Assembly: GCF_024362525.1 (NCBI RefSeq)
Contig: NZ_CP101458.1
Coordinates: 2,790,001 to 2,854,000, forward strand
Length of the DNA stretch: 64,000 nt
Source: Natrononativus amylolyticus
GTDB lineage: Archaea > Halobacteriota > Halobacteria > Halobacteriales > Natrialbaceae
Direction: 5' to 3'
Each line of letters starts with the position of its first letter. Position 1 is the stretch's first letter. Under the pieces are notes generated by a model that saw only the letters and a list, made by a program, of their open reading frames with translations, did no database searches and was not told the DNA's origin. The position numbers and the translations under genes were made by a program. Below are positions 1 through 7,223 of this stretch, one piece after another.

Positions 1-36
1 AAGGGCCCGCGCGCGACGAACGTCGAGCGCCTGTAA
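1..36 (+). CDS. cspA: C-terminal end of a cold-shock (CspA-type) protein, cut by the left window edge
   Basis: The first 36 bases read in one frame as 11 residues ending LKGPRATNVERL-like (KGPRATNVERL) followed by TAA. This tail is typical of haloarchaeal CspA-type cold-shock proteins, small OB-fold single-stranded nucleic acid binders of about 64 residues whose last strand is followed by a KGPRA-type ending. The RNP1 and RNP2 motifs would lie left of the window, so the call rests on the tail alone. Confidence 0.6.
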   Translation, partial: KGPRATNVERL

Positions 37-143
37 GGCGAATTCGCGGTAGTATCGGCACTTCACTGACTGTATTTCACACCCGGGAGTGGCGACGCGG
101 CCGATCCTGTCGGTTTTAGTACCACGACATCCCAGGTACGGCT

Positions 144-509
144 ATGGCCGAGCCACTGCTCCGACGGGGCGAGGAGATCGAGTACGAGTCAGTCGACGCC
201 GCAGACGGCCTCGAGAAGGGCGTCCTGATCGCCGAAGAACACGGCGCGCCGAACTTCGCGATCCGGCGGTTCACCCTCGAGCCGGGAACGGAGGTCCCGA
301 AACACACGAACGCCGTCGAACACGAGCAGTACGTCCTCGAGGGCGAGTACGTCGTCGGCATCGGAGACGAAGAGTACGCGGTCGAAGCGGGAGACTCGCT
401 GTTGATCCCCGCCGACACCGTCCACTGGTACCGAAACGAGGGCGACGAGGCGGGCGCGTTCATCTGTGCGGTTCCCAACGGCGACGACGAGATCGACCTG
501 GTCGAGTAG
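144..509 (+). CDS. Small single-domain cupin protein
   Basis: This 121-residue protein is one cupin beta-barrel with nothing added. Cupin motif 1 lies at about residues 48-72, with PGTEVPKH, His54, His60 and a following Glu before Gly72. Motif 2 lies at 83-98 (GDSLLIPADTVHWYRN, with His94). The histidines and glutamate are the usual metal ligands, so a metal-binding cytoplasmic protein is likely, but the substrate cannot be read from the sequence. A TTTTAGT box at 114-120 lies 24-30 nt before the ATG, which supports this start and a leaderless mRNA. It is monocistronic: the following helicase starts about 100 nt later. Confidence 0.85.
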   Translation: MAEPLLRRGEEIEYESVDAADGLEKGVLIAEEHGAPNFAIRRFTLEPGTEVPKHTNAVEHEQYVLEGEYVVGIGDEEYAVEAGDSLLIPADTVHWYRNEGDEAGAFICAVPNGDDEIDLVE

Positions 510-606
510 CGAGCGGCCGGCGGGTGAGCAGCTTCGGTCGGTGGTACCGGCGGGCGATATCACGAAGTCGAACCGCTCAAGTACGCCGCTCGAGTAGGTT
601 TTCCCA

Positions 607-2661
607 GTGTCGAAGCAGGTCCCAGACGTCGAGACGCTCTTCTGTCACGAGACCGGGTCGGACTACCTCGTGGTCGTCACCCGCGACGACGAGCGGCTGT
701 TCCGGGCGAAGCTGGGCCTCTCGGAGACCGCGGCCGGCCCCCGCCCGAGCAAGTTTCGCATCAAGCGCGGCTCCAGCGAGGAGCCCCGCCGACCCGACGA
801 GTTCGTCGAACTCGCCCGCCGGGCGGCCCGGATTCGGATCTCCGAGCAGACCTCGAAGCGGGGGCGACGGGAGCTCCAGGAGATGCTCGACGGCTACCAG
901 CTCGAGGCCAAGGTCGTCCGCACCTGTCGGTACTGCGCCTCGGCGGGCCGGTACTCCCCGGTGACGACCGGAACCGCCGTTCGGGACGGCGCAGACTGGA
1001 TCTGTACGGACTGCGCCGAGCGCGAGCTCGAGCGGGAACTCTCCTACGTCGGGAACGTCACCGGCGCCGCGAAAGAGCGCCTCGAGGAGCTGATGCTCGA
1101 GGTTCAGGACCTCGAGCGGATCGTCAACCTGCTCAAGGGTCGCCTCGACCCCGACCTGACGAAGTTCGATACGATTTCGGCGACGACCGACGAGGTCGAC
1201 CCCGTCCGGGTCGACTCGCTGAACCTCCATCCAGGCTTACAGGGGCTGCTCGAGGACCGCTTCGAGACGCTGCTCCCGGTCCAGAGTCTCGCGGTCGAAA
1301 ACGGCCTCTTTGACGGAGACGACCAGCTCGTCGTGAGCGCGACGGCGACCGGGAAAACGCTCGTCGGCGAGATGGCCGGGATCAACCGCGTGCTCAACGG
1401 GAAGGGGAAGATGCTGTTTCTCGTCCCCCTCGTGGCGCTCGCGAACCAGAAGTACGAGGACTTCCGGGAGGAGTACGGCCACTTGGTCGACGTCACCATC
1501 CGGGTCGGCGCGAGCCGGATCAACGACGACGGCAACCGGTTCGACCCCGGCGCGGACGTGATCGTCGGCACCTACGAGGGGATCGACCACGCCCTGCGGA
1601 CGGGCAAGGAGATGGGCGACATCGGCACCGTCGTCATCGACGAGGTCCACACCCTCAAAGAGGACGAGCGGGGCCACCGCCTCGACGGGCTCATCTCGAG
1701 ACTCAAGTACACCACGGAGCGACGCACCGCGCAGCGGGAGGAGTACGGCGGCGCACAGTGGATTTACCTCTCGGCGACCGTCGGCAACCCCGAGAAGCTG
1801 GCGGCGGCCCTCGAGTCAACACTCATCGAGTTCGAGGAGCGACCCGTCCCGATCGAACGCCACGTCACCTTCGCCGACGGCCAGGAGAAAGTCAACGTCG
1901 AGAACAAACTCGTCAGGCGGGCGTTCGACACCGAATCCTCGAAGGGGTACCGTGGACAGACGATCATCTTCACCAACTCCCGCAGACGGTGTCACGAGAT
2001 CTCGCGGAAACTCGAGTACTCGGCCGCCCCTTACCATGCGGGGCTCGACTACAGGCGCCGCAAGACCGTCGAGCGGAAGTTCGCCGACCAGGAGCTGGCG
2101 GCGGTGGTCACCACTGCTGCGCTCGCCGCCGGGGTCGACTTCCCGGCCTCGCAGGTGATCTTCGACTCGCTGGCGATGGGGATCGAGTGGCTTTCCGTCC
2201 AGGAGTTCCACCAGATGCTCGGCCGGGCCGGTCGCCCGGACTACCACGATCAGGGGACAGTGTACGTCCTCGTCGAACCCGACTGTGCCTACCACAACTC
2301 GATGGAGATGACGGAGGACGAGGTGGCGTTCAAACTGCTAAAGGGGGAGATGGAACCGGTGATGACCCGCTACGACGAGGACGCCGCGATCGAAGAGACG
2401 CTCGCGAACGTCACCGTCGGTGGTAAGGCGGCCAAACGGCTCAACGACCGGATGCTCGGAAACGTGCCGACGAAACACGCCCTCGGCAAGCTGTTACAGT
2501 ACGAGTTCATCGACGGCTTCGAACCGACGCCGCTCGGCCGAGTGATCACCCAGCACTTCCTCAATCCGGGTCAGGCGTTCACCCTCGTCGACGGGATTCG
2601 CAAGGAGGCCCACCCCTACGACCTGATCGCGGATATCGAGTTGCGAGATTCGGAGCTGTAA
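607..2661 (+). CDS. Archaeal Ski2-like superfamily 2 helicase with N-terminal zinc finger
   Basis: This 684-residue helicase starts at GTG. A four-cysteine zinc finger (C107, C110, C133, C136) precedes the helicase core. The core shows motif I SATATGKT (about 244-251), motif II DEVH (345-348), motif III SAT (389-391) and motif VI QMLGRAGRP (536-544). The order zinc finger then Ski2-type core fits the archaea-specific helicase family (COG1202, the group described as ASH-Ski2), implicated in RNA metabolism. A DNA-repair role like that of Hel308 is the alternative. A C-terminal segment after about residue 600 looks helical. No partner gene such as a ribonuclease lies next to it here. Confidence 0.87.
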   Translation: MSKQVPDVETLFCHETGSDYLVVVTRDDERLFRAKLGLSETAAGPRPSKFRIKRGSSEEPRRPDEFVELARRAARIRISEQTSKRGRRELQEMLDGYQLEAKVVRTCRYCASAGRYSPVTTGTAVRDGADWICTDCAERELERELSYVGNVTGAAKERLEELMLEVQDLERIVNLLKGRLDPDLTKFDTISATTDEVDPVRVDSLNLHPGLQGLLEDRFETLLPVQSLAVENGLFDGDDQLVVSATATGKTLVGEMAGINRVLNGKGKMLFLVPLVALANQKYEDFREEYGHLVDVTIRVGASRINDDGNRFDPGADVIVGTYEGIDHALRTGKEMGDIGTVVIDEVHTLKEDERGHRLDGLISRLKYTTERRTAQREEYGGAQWIYLSATVGNPEKLAAALESTLIEFEERPVPIERHVTFADGQEKVNVENKLVRRAFDTESSKGYRGQTIIFTNSRRRCHEISRKLEYSAAPYHAGLDYRRRKTVERKFADQELAAVVTTAALAAGVDFPASQVIFDSLAMGIEWLSVQEFHQMLGRAGRPDYHDQGTVYVLVEPDCAYHNSMEMTEDEVAFKLLKGEMEPVMTRYDEDAAIEETLANVTVGGKAAKRLNDRMLGNVPTKHALGKLLQYEFIDGFEPTPLGRVITQHFLNPGQAFTLVDGIRKEAHPYDLIADIELRDSEL

Positions 2662-2898
2662 CCGGCGTCCCCGTACCGATACCGCGAACCGCTGAAAACG
2701 AGCGACTGACACGGCCGCGCCGAAGCACAGAGTCTACCGATCCGGCGGGTGTGCCCGGCCGAATCGAGGAGGGAGACTCCGATCGGTCGGTGGTGATCGC
2801 ACTTCGGATGCTCGAGCGTCGCGACGACGCCCGACGGTCGCCGCTCCCGCGAGCACCGTTCGCCGGCCGTCGCCGTAGGGTTCGAACGACCCCCGCGT

Positions 2899-3198
2899 TC
2901 AGTCGTGTGTCTGCGTTTGGGGATCGTCCGCTCGAGAACCGGCGGTCGCGTTCTCTGCGGGAGTGACGGAAACGTCGCCGGAATCGCTAACGGTCACCTC
3001 GAACTCCTGGTACTCGAAGGTCACCGTGACGCTGTCTCCGTGACCCGACTGAAGGATCACGTTTAGCGCCTCCGGATCGATCGCCTCGTAGAGCGGCGGC
3101 GTCAGCTCCGCCGGAGTCGTCGACTTTGCCGCCGCGATCGCTTCGATAACCGTGAGGCTCATCGCGCCGCGTTCGGATGGAGGTGCAGACTCACTCAT
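2899..3198 (-). CDS. HalOD1 (halobacterial output domain 1) protein
   Basis: This 99-residue acidic protein has the hallmark of the HalOD1 family: a TVIEAIAAAKSTTPAELTPPLYEAIDPEAL helix-turn segment (about residues 16-47) followed by a short beta strand pair with EFEVTVSDSGDVSV (about 65-78). HalOD1 domains occur only in haloarchaea, alone or at the end of response-regulator-like proteins, and are regarded as signalling outputs of unknown target. The last 20 residues are disordered (TAGSRADDPQTQTHD). It runs towards the helicase gene, with about 240 nt of featureless sequence (2662-2898) between their 3' ends. Confidence 0.85.
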   Translation of the reverse strand: MSESAPPSERGAMSLTVIEAIAAAKSTTPAELTPPLYEAIDPEALNVILQSGHGDSVTVTFEYQEFEVTVSDSGDVSVTPAENATAGSRADDPQTQTHD

Positions 3199-3306
3199 CG
3201 CCTCGGGCTACCGGCGTGATGGGGTAAAAGCTGTCGTGGATCTAGCGTTTTCTCGCGGGTATATAGTACGTCCCGGAAAATTTCCACCAGCGGTCGGCCG
3301 GGTGGA

Positions 3307-3792
3307 TTACTCCCCGCTTTCGACCACGTACTTCTCCCCGAAGGCACCGAACGCCTGTGTGAACTCCGTTTTCAGCAGTTCCGTATCCAGCACCTCGATC
3401 TCGAGATCGTTCAGTTCCGCGATCGCCGCCTCGACGCCCTCCTGCGTCGGGCTGATGACCTCGACGAGCACGTTTCCCTCGTTGGTCACCAGTTCCCGGA
3501 GGGCGATGATGTTCGAGATCTCGATCGCGTTCTCGACGATCGAATCGCGGTCGTCGTCGGGGACGGTCGCTCTGATGAGCACGTGATGGTCGAACCCCGC
3601 GGCTTCGTAGTCGATGACCGGCGCGTAGCCGGTGATGATCCCCTCGTCCTCGAGCGCCCGTATCCGGGTGGCGACGGAACTGGACGAAAGTCCGACGCGC
3701 TCTCCGATCTCCTCGGTGGTGGCGTTTCGGGCGTCCGTCTGGAGCAGGTGGAGGATCGCCATGTCCGTGCGGTCGAGTTGGTCGGGCAGCAT
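3307..3792 (-). CDS. Lrp/AsnC family transcriptional regulator
   Basis: This 161-residue protein has an N-terminal winged helix (about residues 5-60: DQLDRTDMAILHLLQTDARN, then TTEEIGERVGLSSSSVATRI and DEGIITGY) and a C-terminal RAM ligand-binding domain (about 65-145). It is a cytoplasmic DNA-binding regulator of the feast/famine type that oligomerises and usually senses an amino acid; the ligand cannot be read here. A degenerate GATAAAG box on the minus strand near 3812-3818 lies about 20-26 nt before the start and supports a leaderless mRNA. A second Lrp homologue (49184-49681) in this window shares the architecture, not the flanking genes. Confidence 0.92.
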   Translation of the reverse strand: MLPDQLDRTDMAILHLLQTDARNATTEEIGERVGLSSSSVATRIRALEDEGIITGYAPVIDYEAAGFDHHVLIRATVPDDDRDSIVENAIEISNIIALRELVTNEGNVLVEVISPTQEGVEAAIAELNDLEIEVLDTELLKTEFTQAFGAFGEKYVVESGE

Positions 3793-3936
3793 CTACCTCG
3801 TACGGAGGACGCGTGCCTTTATCAGAACCGCGGTGGTCGGACGGTCTCGGAACGAGGGAGGCGTTCATCGGCGTGAGACGTCACAGCGCGGCACTTGACG
3901 ACCGTGTTCCGGCCCGGAGTCGACGGCGGGTCGCCA

Positions 3937-4194
3937 CTACGGGACGAACGCGATCTCGAACAGCGCGAGCAGGATCACCAGCAACGCACCGGGAAAGCCG
4001 CCGATCGCGACGATGACGAGTGCAACGACGGTGACGGCGACCTCGAGGCCGAAGATCGCTTCGGCCAGAAAGAGCGTAATCAGGCCGACGACCGTGTTAA
4101 CGATGAACGGCTGGACGGTTCGAATAATGCGGGTTGCGCCGACGAAGAAGGCGACAACGAGCAGTAAGAGCAGGATCTCGAGGCCGGTAACCAT
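3937..4194 (-). CDS. BofA-like small integral membrane protein
   Basis: This 85-residue protein is almost wholly hydrophobic with three likely membrane segments (about residues 4-20, 30-48 and 52-82). The pattern, with VQPFIVNTVVGLITLFLA in the middle and GGFPGALLVILLALFEIAF at the end, resembles archaeal members of the BofA family, named after the bacterial pro-sigma-K processing inhibitor. Archaea have no sigma-K, so the name says nothing about its job here. It is a single gene between an Lrp regulator and a tRNA. Confidence 0.7.
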   Translation of the reverse strand: MVTGLEILLLLLVVAFFVGATRIIRTVQPFIVNTVVGLITLFLAEAIFGLEVAVTVVALVIVAIGGFPGALLVILLALFEIAFVP

Positions 4195-4239
4195 ACGTTG
4201 AGCCAGGTGCTCGGGCCTGAAATCGGTTCCGTCACGGAA

Positions 4240-4256
4240 CGAAACCCTTTATATCG
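4240..4256 (+). promoter_or_regulatory. Promoter of tRNA-Pro
   Basis: A purine-rich BRE-like stretch GAAACCC runs into TTTATAT at about 4247-4253. The box is centred 27-28 nt before the first base of the tRNA at 4278, the canonical archaeal spacing. Confidence 0.75.
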
Positions 4257-4277
4257 TCCGTCCGGAAATGACGATGC

Positions 4278-4350
4278 GGGACCGTGGGTTAGCCTGGTAT
4301 ACTTCGGGCCTTGGGTGCCCGTGACCCCGGTTCAAATCCGGGCGGTCCCA
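4278..4350 (+). tRNA. tRNA-Pro (anticodon TGG)
   Basis: A full cloverleaf can be drawn. The acceptor stem GGGACCG/CGGTCCC is 7 perfect pairs. The D arm is GGTT/TACT with one mismatch. The anticodon stem CGGGC/GCCCG closes the loop CTTGGGT, giving anticodon TGG. The T stem is CCCGG/CCGGG around TTCAAAT, and the discriminator base is A. There is no intron and no encoded CCA. The downstream 110 nt carry inverted and direct fragments of its 3' end (separate entry). Confidence 0.95.
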
Positions 4351-4470
4351 CTATTCTGTGACGAACGGACGTGAGGAACGAATAGTGGAGAGTCCGGATT
4401 TGAACTAGACGGCGACGAACGAAGTGAGCCGACGGCGTAGTTCACAATCTGGGCGGTTCTCTAGTAGCCG
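4330..4470 (+). repeat. tRNA-Pro 3'-end repeat module (inverted plus direct copies)
   Basis: The segment 4330-4356, which is the tRNA T arm, acceptor 3' strand and six following bases, is mirrored at 4380-4405: the outer arms GTTCAAATCC/GGATTTGAAC (10 bp) and CACTATTC/GAATAGTG are perfect and only the middle 7-8 bases diverge. A degraded direct copy follows at about 4440-4463 (TTCACAATCTGGGCGGTTCTCTA). Between the mirrored arms lies the spacer 4353-4385, and before the direct copy lies CGAACGAAGTGAG at 4416-4428. Both of these recur beside tRNA-Arg at 51.2 kb. Confidence 0.85.
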
Positions 4471-4595
4471 CTGAACGTCACTGCACACCCGATCGCACAG
4501 CCACCGTTCGATCAGTGGGTAACTCGTTTCAGTCGGTACGATACTCTCTGTAACTGGATTTCATAGAGTGCAATAGACTCGAATTCACCGTGTAT

Positions 4596-4790
4596 TCACT
4601 CCCAACTCGCTTGAAGAAGCGATAACACAGTGGTATAATCCTCACGTTCAATAACCCCTCGTCGCTTGGTCTCACGTGCCCGCAAGGGCGTCAGAGGCAC
4701 CATCCCTGCCACCGGTTCACGGTCGACAGCGAAGACAATTACCCCACTCGTGACACCATTGCCATCCCTGTGGGGCACCCAACTCGTCAT
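4596..4790 (-). CDS. Possible small hypothetical protein of 64 residues
   Basis: I do not recognise this protein. It has a compact sequence with VIVFAVDREPVAGMVPLTP in the middle and an amphipathic C-terminal helix (EDYTTVLSLLQASWE). Its codon use is less GC-biased than neighbouring core genes. It sits alone in the accessory stretch after the tRNA-Pro repeats, and I see no strong promoter. It may be a remnant of a longer gene or a chance frame. Confidence 0.35.
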   Translation of the reverse strand: MTSWVPHRDGNGVTSGVIVFAVDREPVAGMVPLTPLRARETKRRGVIEREDYTTVLSLLQASWE

Positions 4791-5120
4791 GATACACCAG
4801 GGGTATCGGGGAACCGGTTCCCCCGTCTCACCCCCTGTCCGACCGTGGAACTATAAAACGAGCAACGGCGACTCCGCCGGACACCTGATGTCGTTTTCGA
4901 CCCGATGCTCTCGTCCCCCGTACTGACTCTCCACGGTCCGCTGCGGCGGTAGCGTCACGGTCGTCTCTGAACGGAACGTTGCCACCCGGTGTTATCGTTG
5001 GTCCCGACGCTCTCCCACACGTTCGGCTGCGTGGTCGAGGAACTCCACAAAGATGGAGTCCGATCCGACCGCTCACCACGCTCCTCGAACGAGAGATATC
5101 AACACGAGTGTGTAGAACCA
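4791..5120. other. Gene-poor stretch after tRNA-Pro
   Basis: Together with 4471-4595 this forms a stretch without convincing genes between the tRNA-Pro repeat module and the secreted His/Cys-rich protein. Base composition is mixed and no frame shows a recognisable motif. It is a natural landing zone for elements that enter the tRNA 3' end, but I see no integrase or transposase remains here. Confidence 0.5.
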
Positions 5121-5127
5121 TTATATA
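5121..5127 (+). promoter_or_regulatory. TATA box of the His/Cys-rich secreted protein gene
   Basis: TTATATA lies 29-35 nt before the ATG at 5156, preceded by the BRE-like GAACCA. This spacing supports the chosen start and a very short or absent 5' leader. Confidence 0.7.
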
Positions 5128-5155
5128 CCGAGACAAACTGTAACTACCCAGTTCA

Positions 5156-5971
5156 ATGGGAGCAGCGAATACACTCCGTCGACGGACACTTCTGGGTGCG
5201 GTCGGTGCCGCCACGGTCGGCACGATTGCCGGCACCGTGGCCGGAAACGACGGTGACGATGACGGCGACTACCCGCCGACGGCCGGCGGGCGCTACACCG
5301 ACGGCCGCGTCTGTACCTATCCATGTGGCACCGGCAAACCCGTGGGCTGTCGCGACGACGGCGTCTGCGACTGGGCACCCTCGAGCATCACGTTCCAGAA
5401 CTGCTCGGACTGCCCGCGTGAAGTGTACTTCGCCGCCAGCGGGAAGGTCAGCCTCGAGCGGTACATGCCACTCGAGGAGACCGAGTTCCTCGACAGCGAG
5501 ATCGGTCTCGAGATCCGGGGCGGCCAGCGCGTCACCGTCTTCTTTACCGGCAGCGTGACACACCTCGCGAACGAACACTGCGACCTCAACGTCGCCATCA
5601 GCCAGCGGTCGGCGGGGTACACCGGTTCGGACCCGTGTACACGCCACACCGAGCCCGAAACCGAGTCCGCCCCGCCCGCTCGGGTCGAGAAGAAACGCCG
5701 CGCCCGCCCGATCGAGCACCGGCACGAGCACATCCACGAGCACTATCACGAACACGACGTGCGGGTGACGGTCGAAGACGAGCGCGACGAAACCCGCGAG
5801 CACGACCCGGATCACGACTACGCGGCCGACGACGACTACGAGGTGACCCACCCCCACCGCACCAACTACTACCGCGACGACGGCACCTTCGACCGCGAAA
5901 CGTGCTTCGAAGAAGCCGAAACGTACGCCGAGTACGATAGCTGTCGCGACCACTGCGTCCCTGACTGTTGA
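5156..5971 (+). CDS. Tat-exported cysteine- and histidine-rich protein of unknown function
   Basis: I do not recognise a family for this 271-residue protein. It begins with a Tat signal (RRRTLLGAVGAATVG, about residues 8-30). A short Asp/Gly linker follows, then a cysteine-rich segment (about 50-90, with CTYPCGTGKPVGC, CDW and NCSDC) and a beta-rich region to about 165. A charged histidine tract (about 180-230) contains HRHEHIHEHYHEHD. The C-terminus carries four more cysteines (CFEEAE, YDSCRDHCVPDC). The pattern suggests an extracellular, disulfide-stabilised, possibly metal-binding protein; that function is inference. Three of the cysteine clusters could pair or bind metal. Confidence 0.75.
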   Translation: MGAANTLRRRTLLGAVGAATVGTIAGTVAGNDGDDDGDYPPTAGGRYTDGRVCTYPCGTGKPVGCRDDGVCDWAPSSITFQNCSDCPREVYFAASGKVSLERYMPLEETEFLDSEIGLEIRGGQRVTVFFTGSVTHLANEHCDLNVAISQRSAGYTGSDPCTRHTEPETESAPPARVEKKRRARPIEHRHEHIHEHYHEHDVRVTVEDERDETREHDPDHDYAADDDYEVTHPHRTNYYRDDGTFDRETCFEEAETYAEYDSCRDHCVPDC

Positions 5972-6068
5972 GCAACGACACAGCGAGTATCACGTACTAG
6001 AAACCGCTAACGAGGTTCGAACTCGACGGTGGTCGGCGATCAGGGGGCGGCGGTCGCATTGCTGGTAG

Positions 6069-6710
6069 CTAGCCGAGCACGGGTTCTCGAGTCACCTTCT
6101 CGAGTCGCGTTCGCGGGAAGACGTACACCCGGAGTGCGTCGGGGACGACGCCGTTTTTCGCGACGCGGGCGTGGGGGTAGATCGCGCCGACGACGGGGTC
6201 GTCGGGGTCGTAGCGGTCGTTGGTTCCGTAGTCGGCGACGGTCGTGTCGGCCGCGGTGATGTGGACCGCGTCGGCGCGCAGATCGGAGACGTCGACGACG
6301 GTGAGGTGGTCGCCCGTCTCGCGGTCGCGGACGGCGTCGCCGGGGAAGACGGTGTGTGCCGGACAGTAGAACGGCCCGCTGGCGTCCTCGGGAACGAAGA
6401 CGGTGCGTTCACAGTCCGTACAGGGAACCGCCCTCTCGCCCGGTGGCGGGGTGCGGCCTTCGGTGATCTCGATGGCGACCCGCCGGACGTGTTTACAGCG
6501 CACGTCGCGAAAGACGTGATCCGGACAGGTACACCGCCCGGCGTCCATATCGACGAGGTAGGTGCTGCCGCTGGCCGCTTCGACCTCGTAGAGGCCGTCG
6601 CCGAGTGAGAGCACCGACATCGGTTCGGTGCGTGCGCGGCGCGAGCGCTCGTCGAGGTGGCTGTCGATCGGCAGGGGTAGCGATGCTTTCGGTGACGCTC
6701 GTGTGTTCAT
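6069..6710 (-). CDS. SWIM zinc-finger protein
   Basis: This 213-residue protein contains a SWIM zinc finger with ligands C60, C62, C72 and H74 (GRCTCPDHVFRDVRCKHV). A second possible metal site follows: C97, C100, C116 and H119 (VPCTDC ... FYCPAH). The SWIM finger binds DNA or proteins. The C-terminal half (about 120-213) is a beta-rich region with no motif I can name. Haloarchaea encode many such short SWIM proteins of unknown target. The ATG at 6710 gives a 30-residue polar leader before the conserved core; a start at Met31 is the alternative. Confidence 0.85.
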   Translation of the reverse strand: MNTRASPKASLPLPIDSHLDERSRRARTEPMSVLSLGDGLYEVEAASGSTYLVDMDAGRCTCPDHVFRDVRCKHVRRVAIEITEGRTPPPGERAVPCTDCERTVFVPEDASGPFYCPAHTVFPGDAVRDRETGDHLTVVDVSDLRADAVHITAADTTVADYGTNDRYDPDDPVVGAIYPHARVAKNGVVPDALRVYVFPRTRLEKVTREPVLG

Positions 6711-6869
6711 GGGTTGCGTCGGAGGTGGGTGTGTGCGTTCGTCCGGCTATTCGAATACGGTAGGCGCTCGAGAGGCATAACGGGCCCGCCTGCGTGGTCC
6801 AGCCGCCGAAAATCGGCGGTACGGGGGGTTCGATACGCTTTTGGCGACCCCGAGGAAAGGCGTTGTATA

Positions 6870-7130
6870 ATGCTCGAGCGCGAGCGCATCATCGAAATCG
6901 TCGTCGCCGTCACCGCCGTGGCCCTGATGATCGGCGTCATGGTCGGCATCGGAACGAACTACACGGTGAACGACACCGAACTCACCGCCGAGGGTGGCGA
7001 GATGCTCGTCGGCGCGATCATCGGATTCATAATATTATTGACATTTATCGGCGTCGGGCTCGCCTACGCCCTGAACGATCCCGAAGACGGTCTCGAGGAA
7101 GAGGACGCCGAAACGAAGAACGCGGCCTGA
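6870..7130 (+). CDS. Small two-helix membrane protein
   Basis: This 86-residue protein starts MLERERIIEIVVAVTAVALM. It has two membrane helices (about residues 8-27 and 45-66) joined by a short polar loop (TNYTVNDTELTAEGGEM) and an acidic C-terminal tail (EDGLEEEDAETKNAA). I chose the ATG at 6870 because the upstream frame reads through GC-rich sequence without protein-like character, while the hydrophobic helix begins right after this Met. The function is unknown; it looks like a conserved haloarchaeal protein type. Confidence 0.75.
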   Translation: MLERERIIEIVVAVTAVALMIGVMVGIGTNYTVNDTELTAEGGEMLVGAIIGFIILLTFIGVGLAYALNDPEDGLEEEDAETKNAA

Positions 7131-7223
7131 GACGGGCCGCGGTACTACCCCCTCGGTCGGCACTCACCGGTAAACGTACACCAGGGCGGTCCGAGAGTGT
7201 GTTCTCGCGCGTATAGAAGGCGC

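Noticed and set aside
2751-2966. 71-codon plus-strand frame after the helicase
   Set aside because: Arg-rich, no promoter, overlaps the 3' end of the HalOD1 gene; not protein-like.
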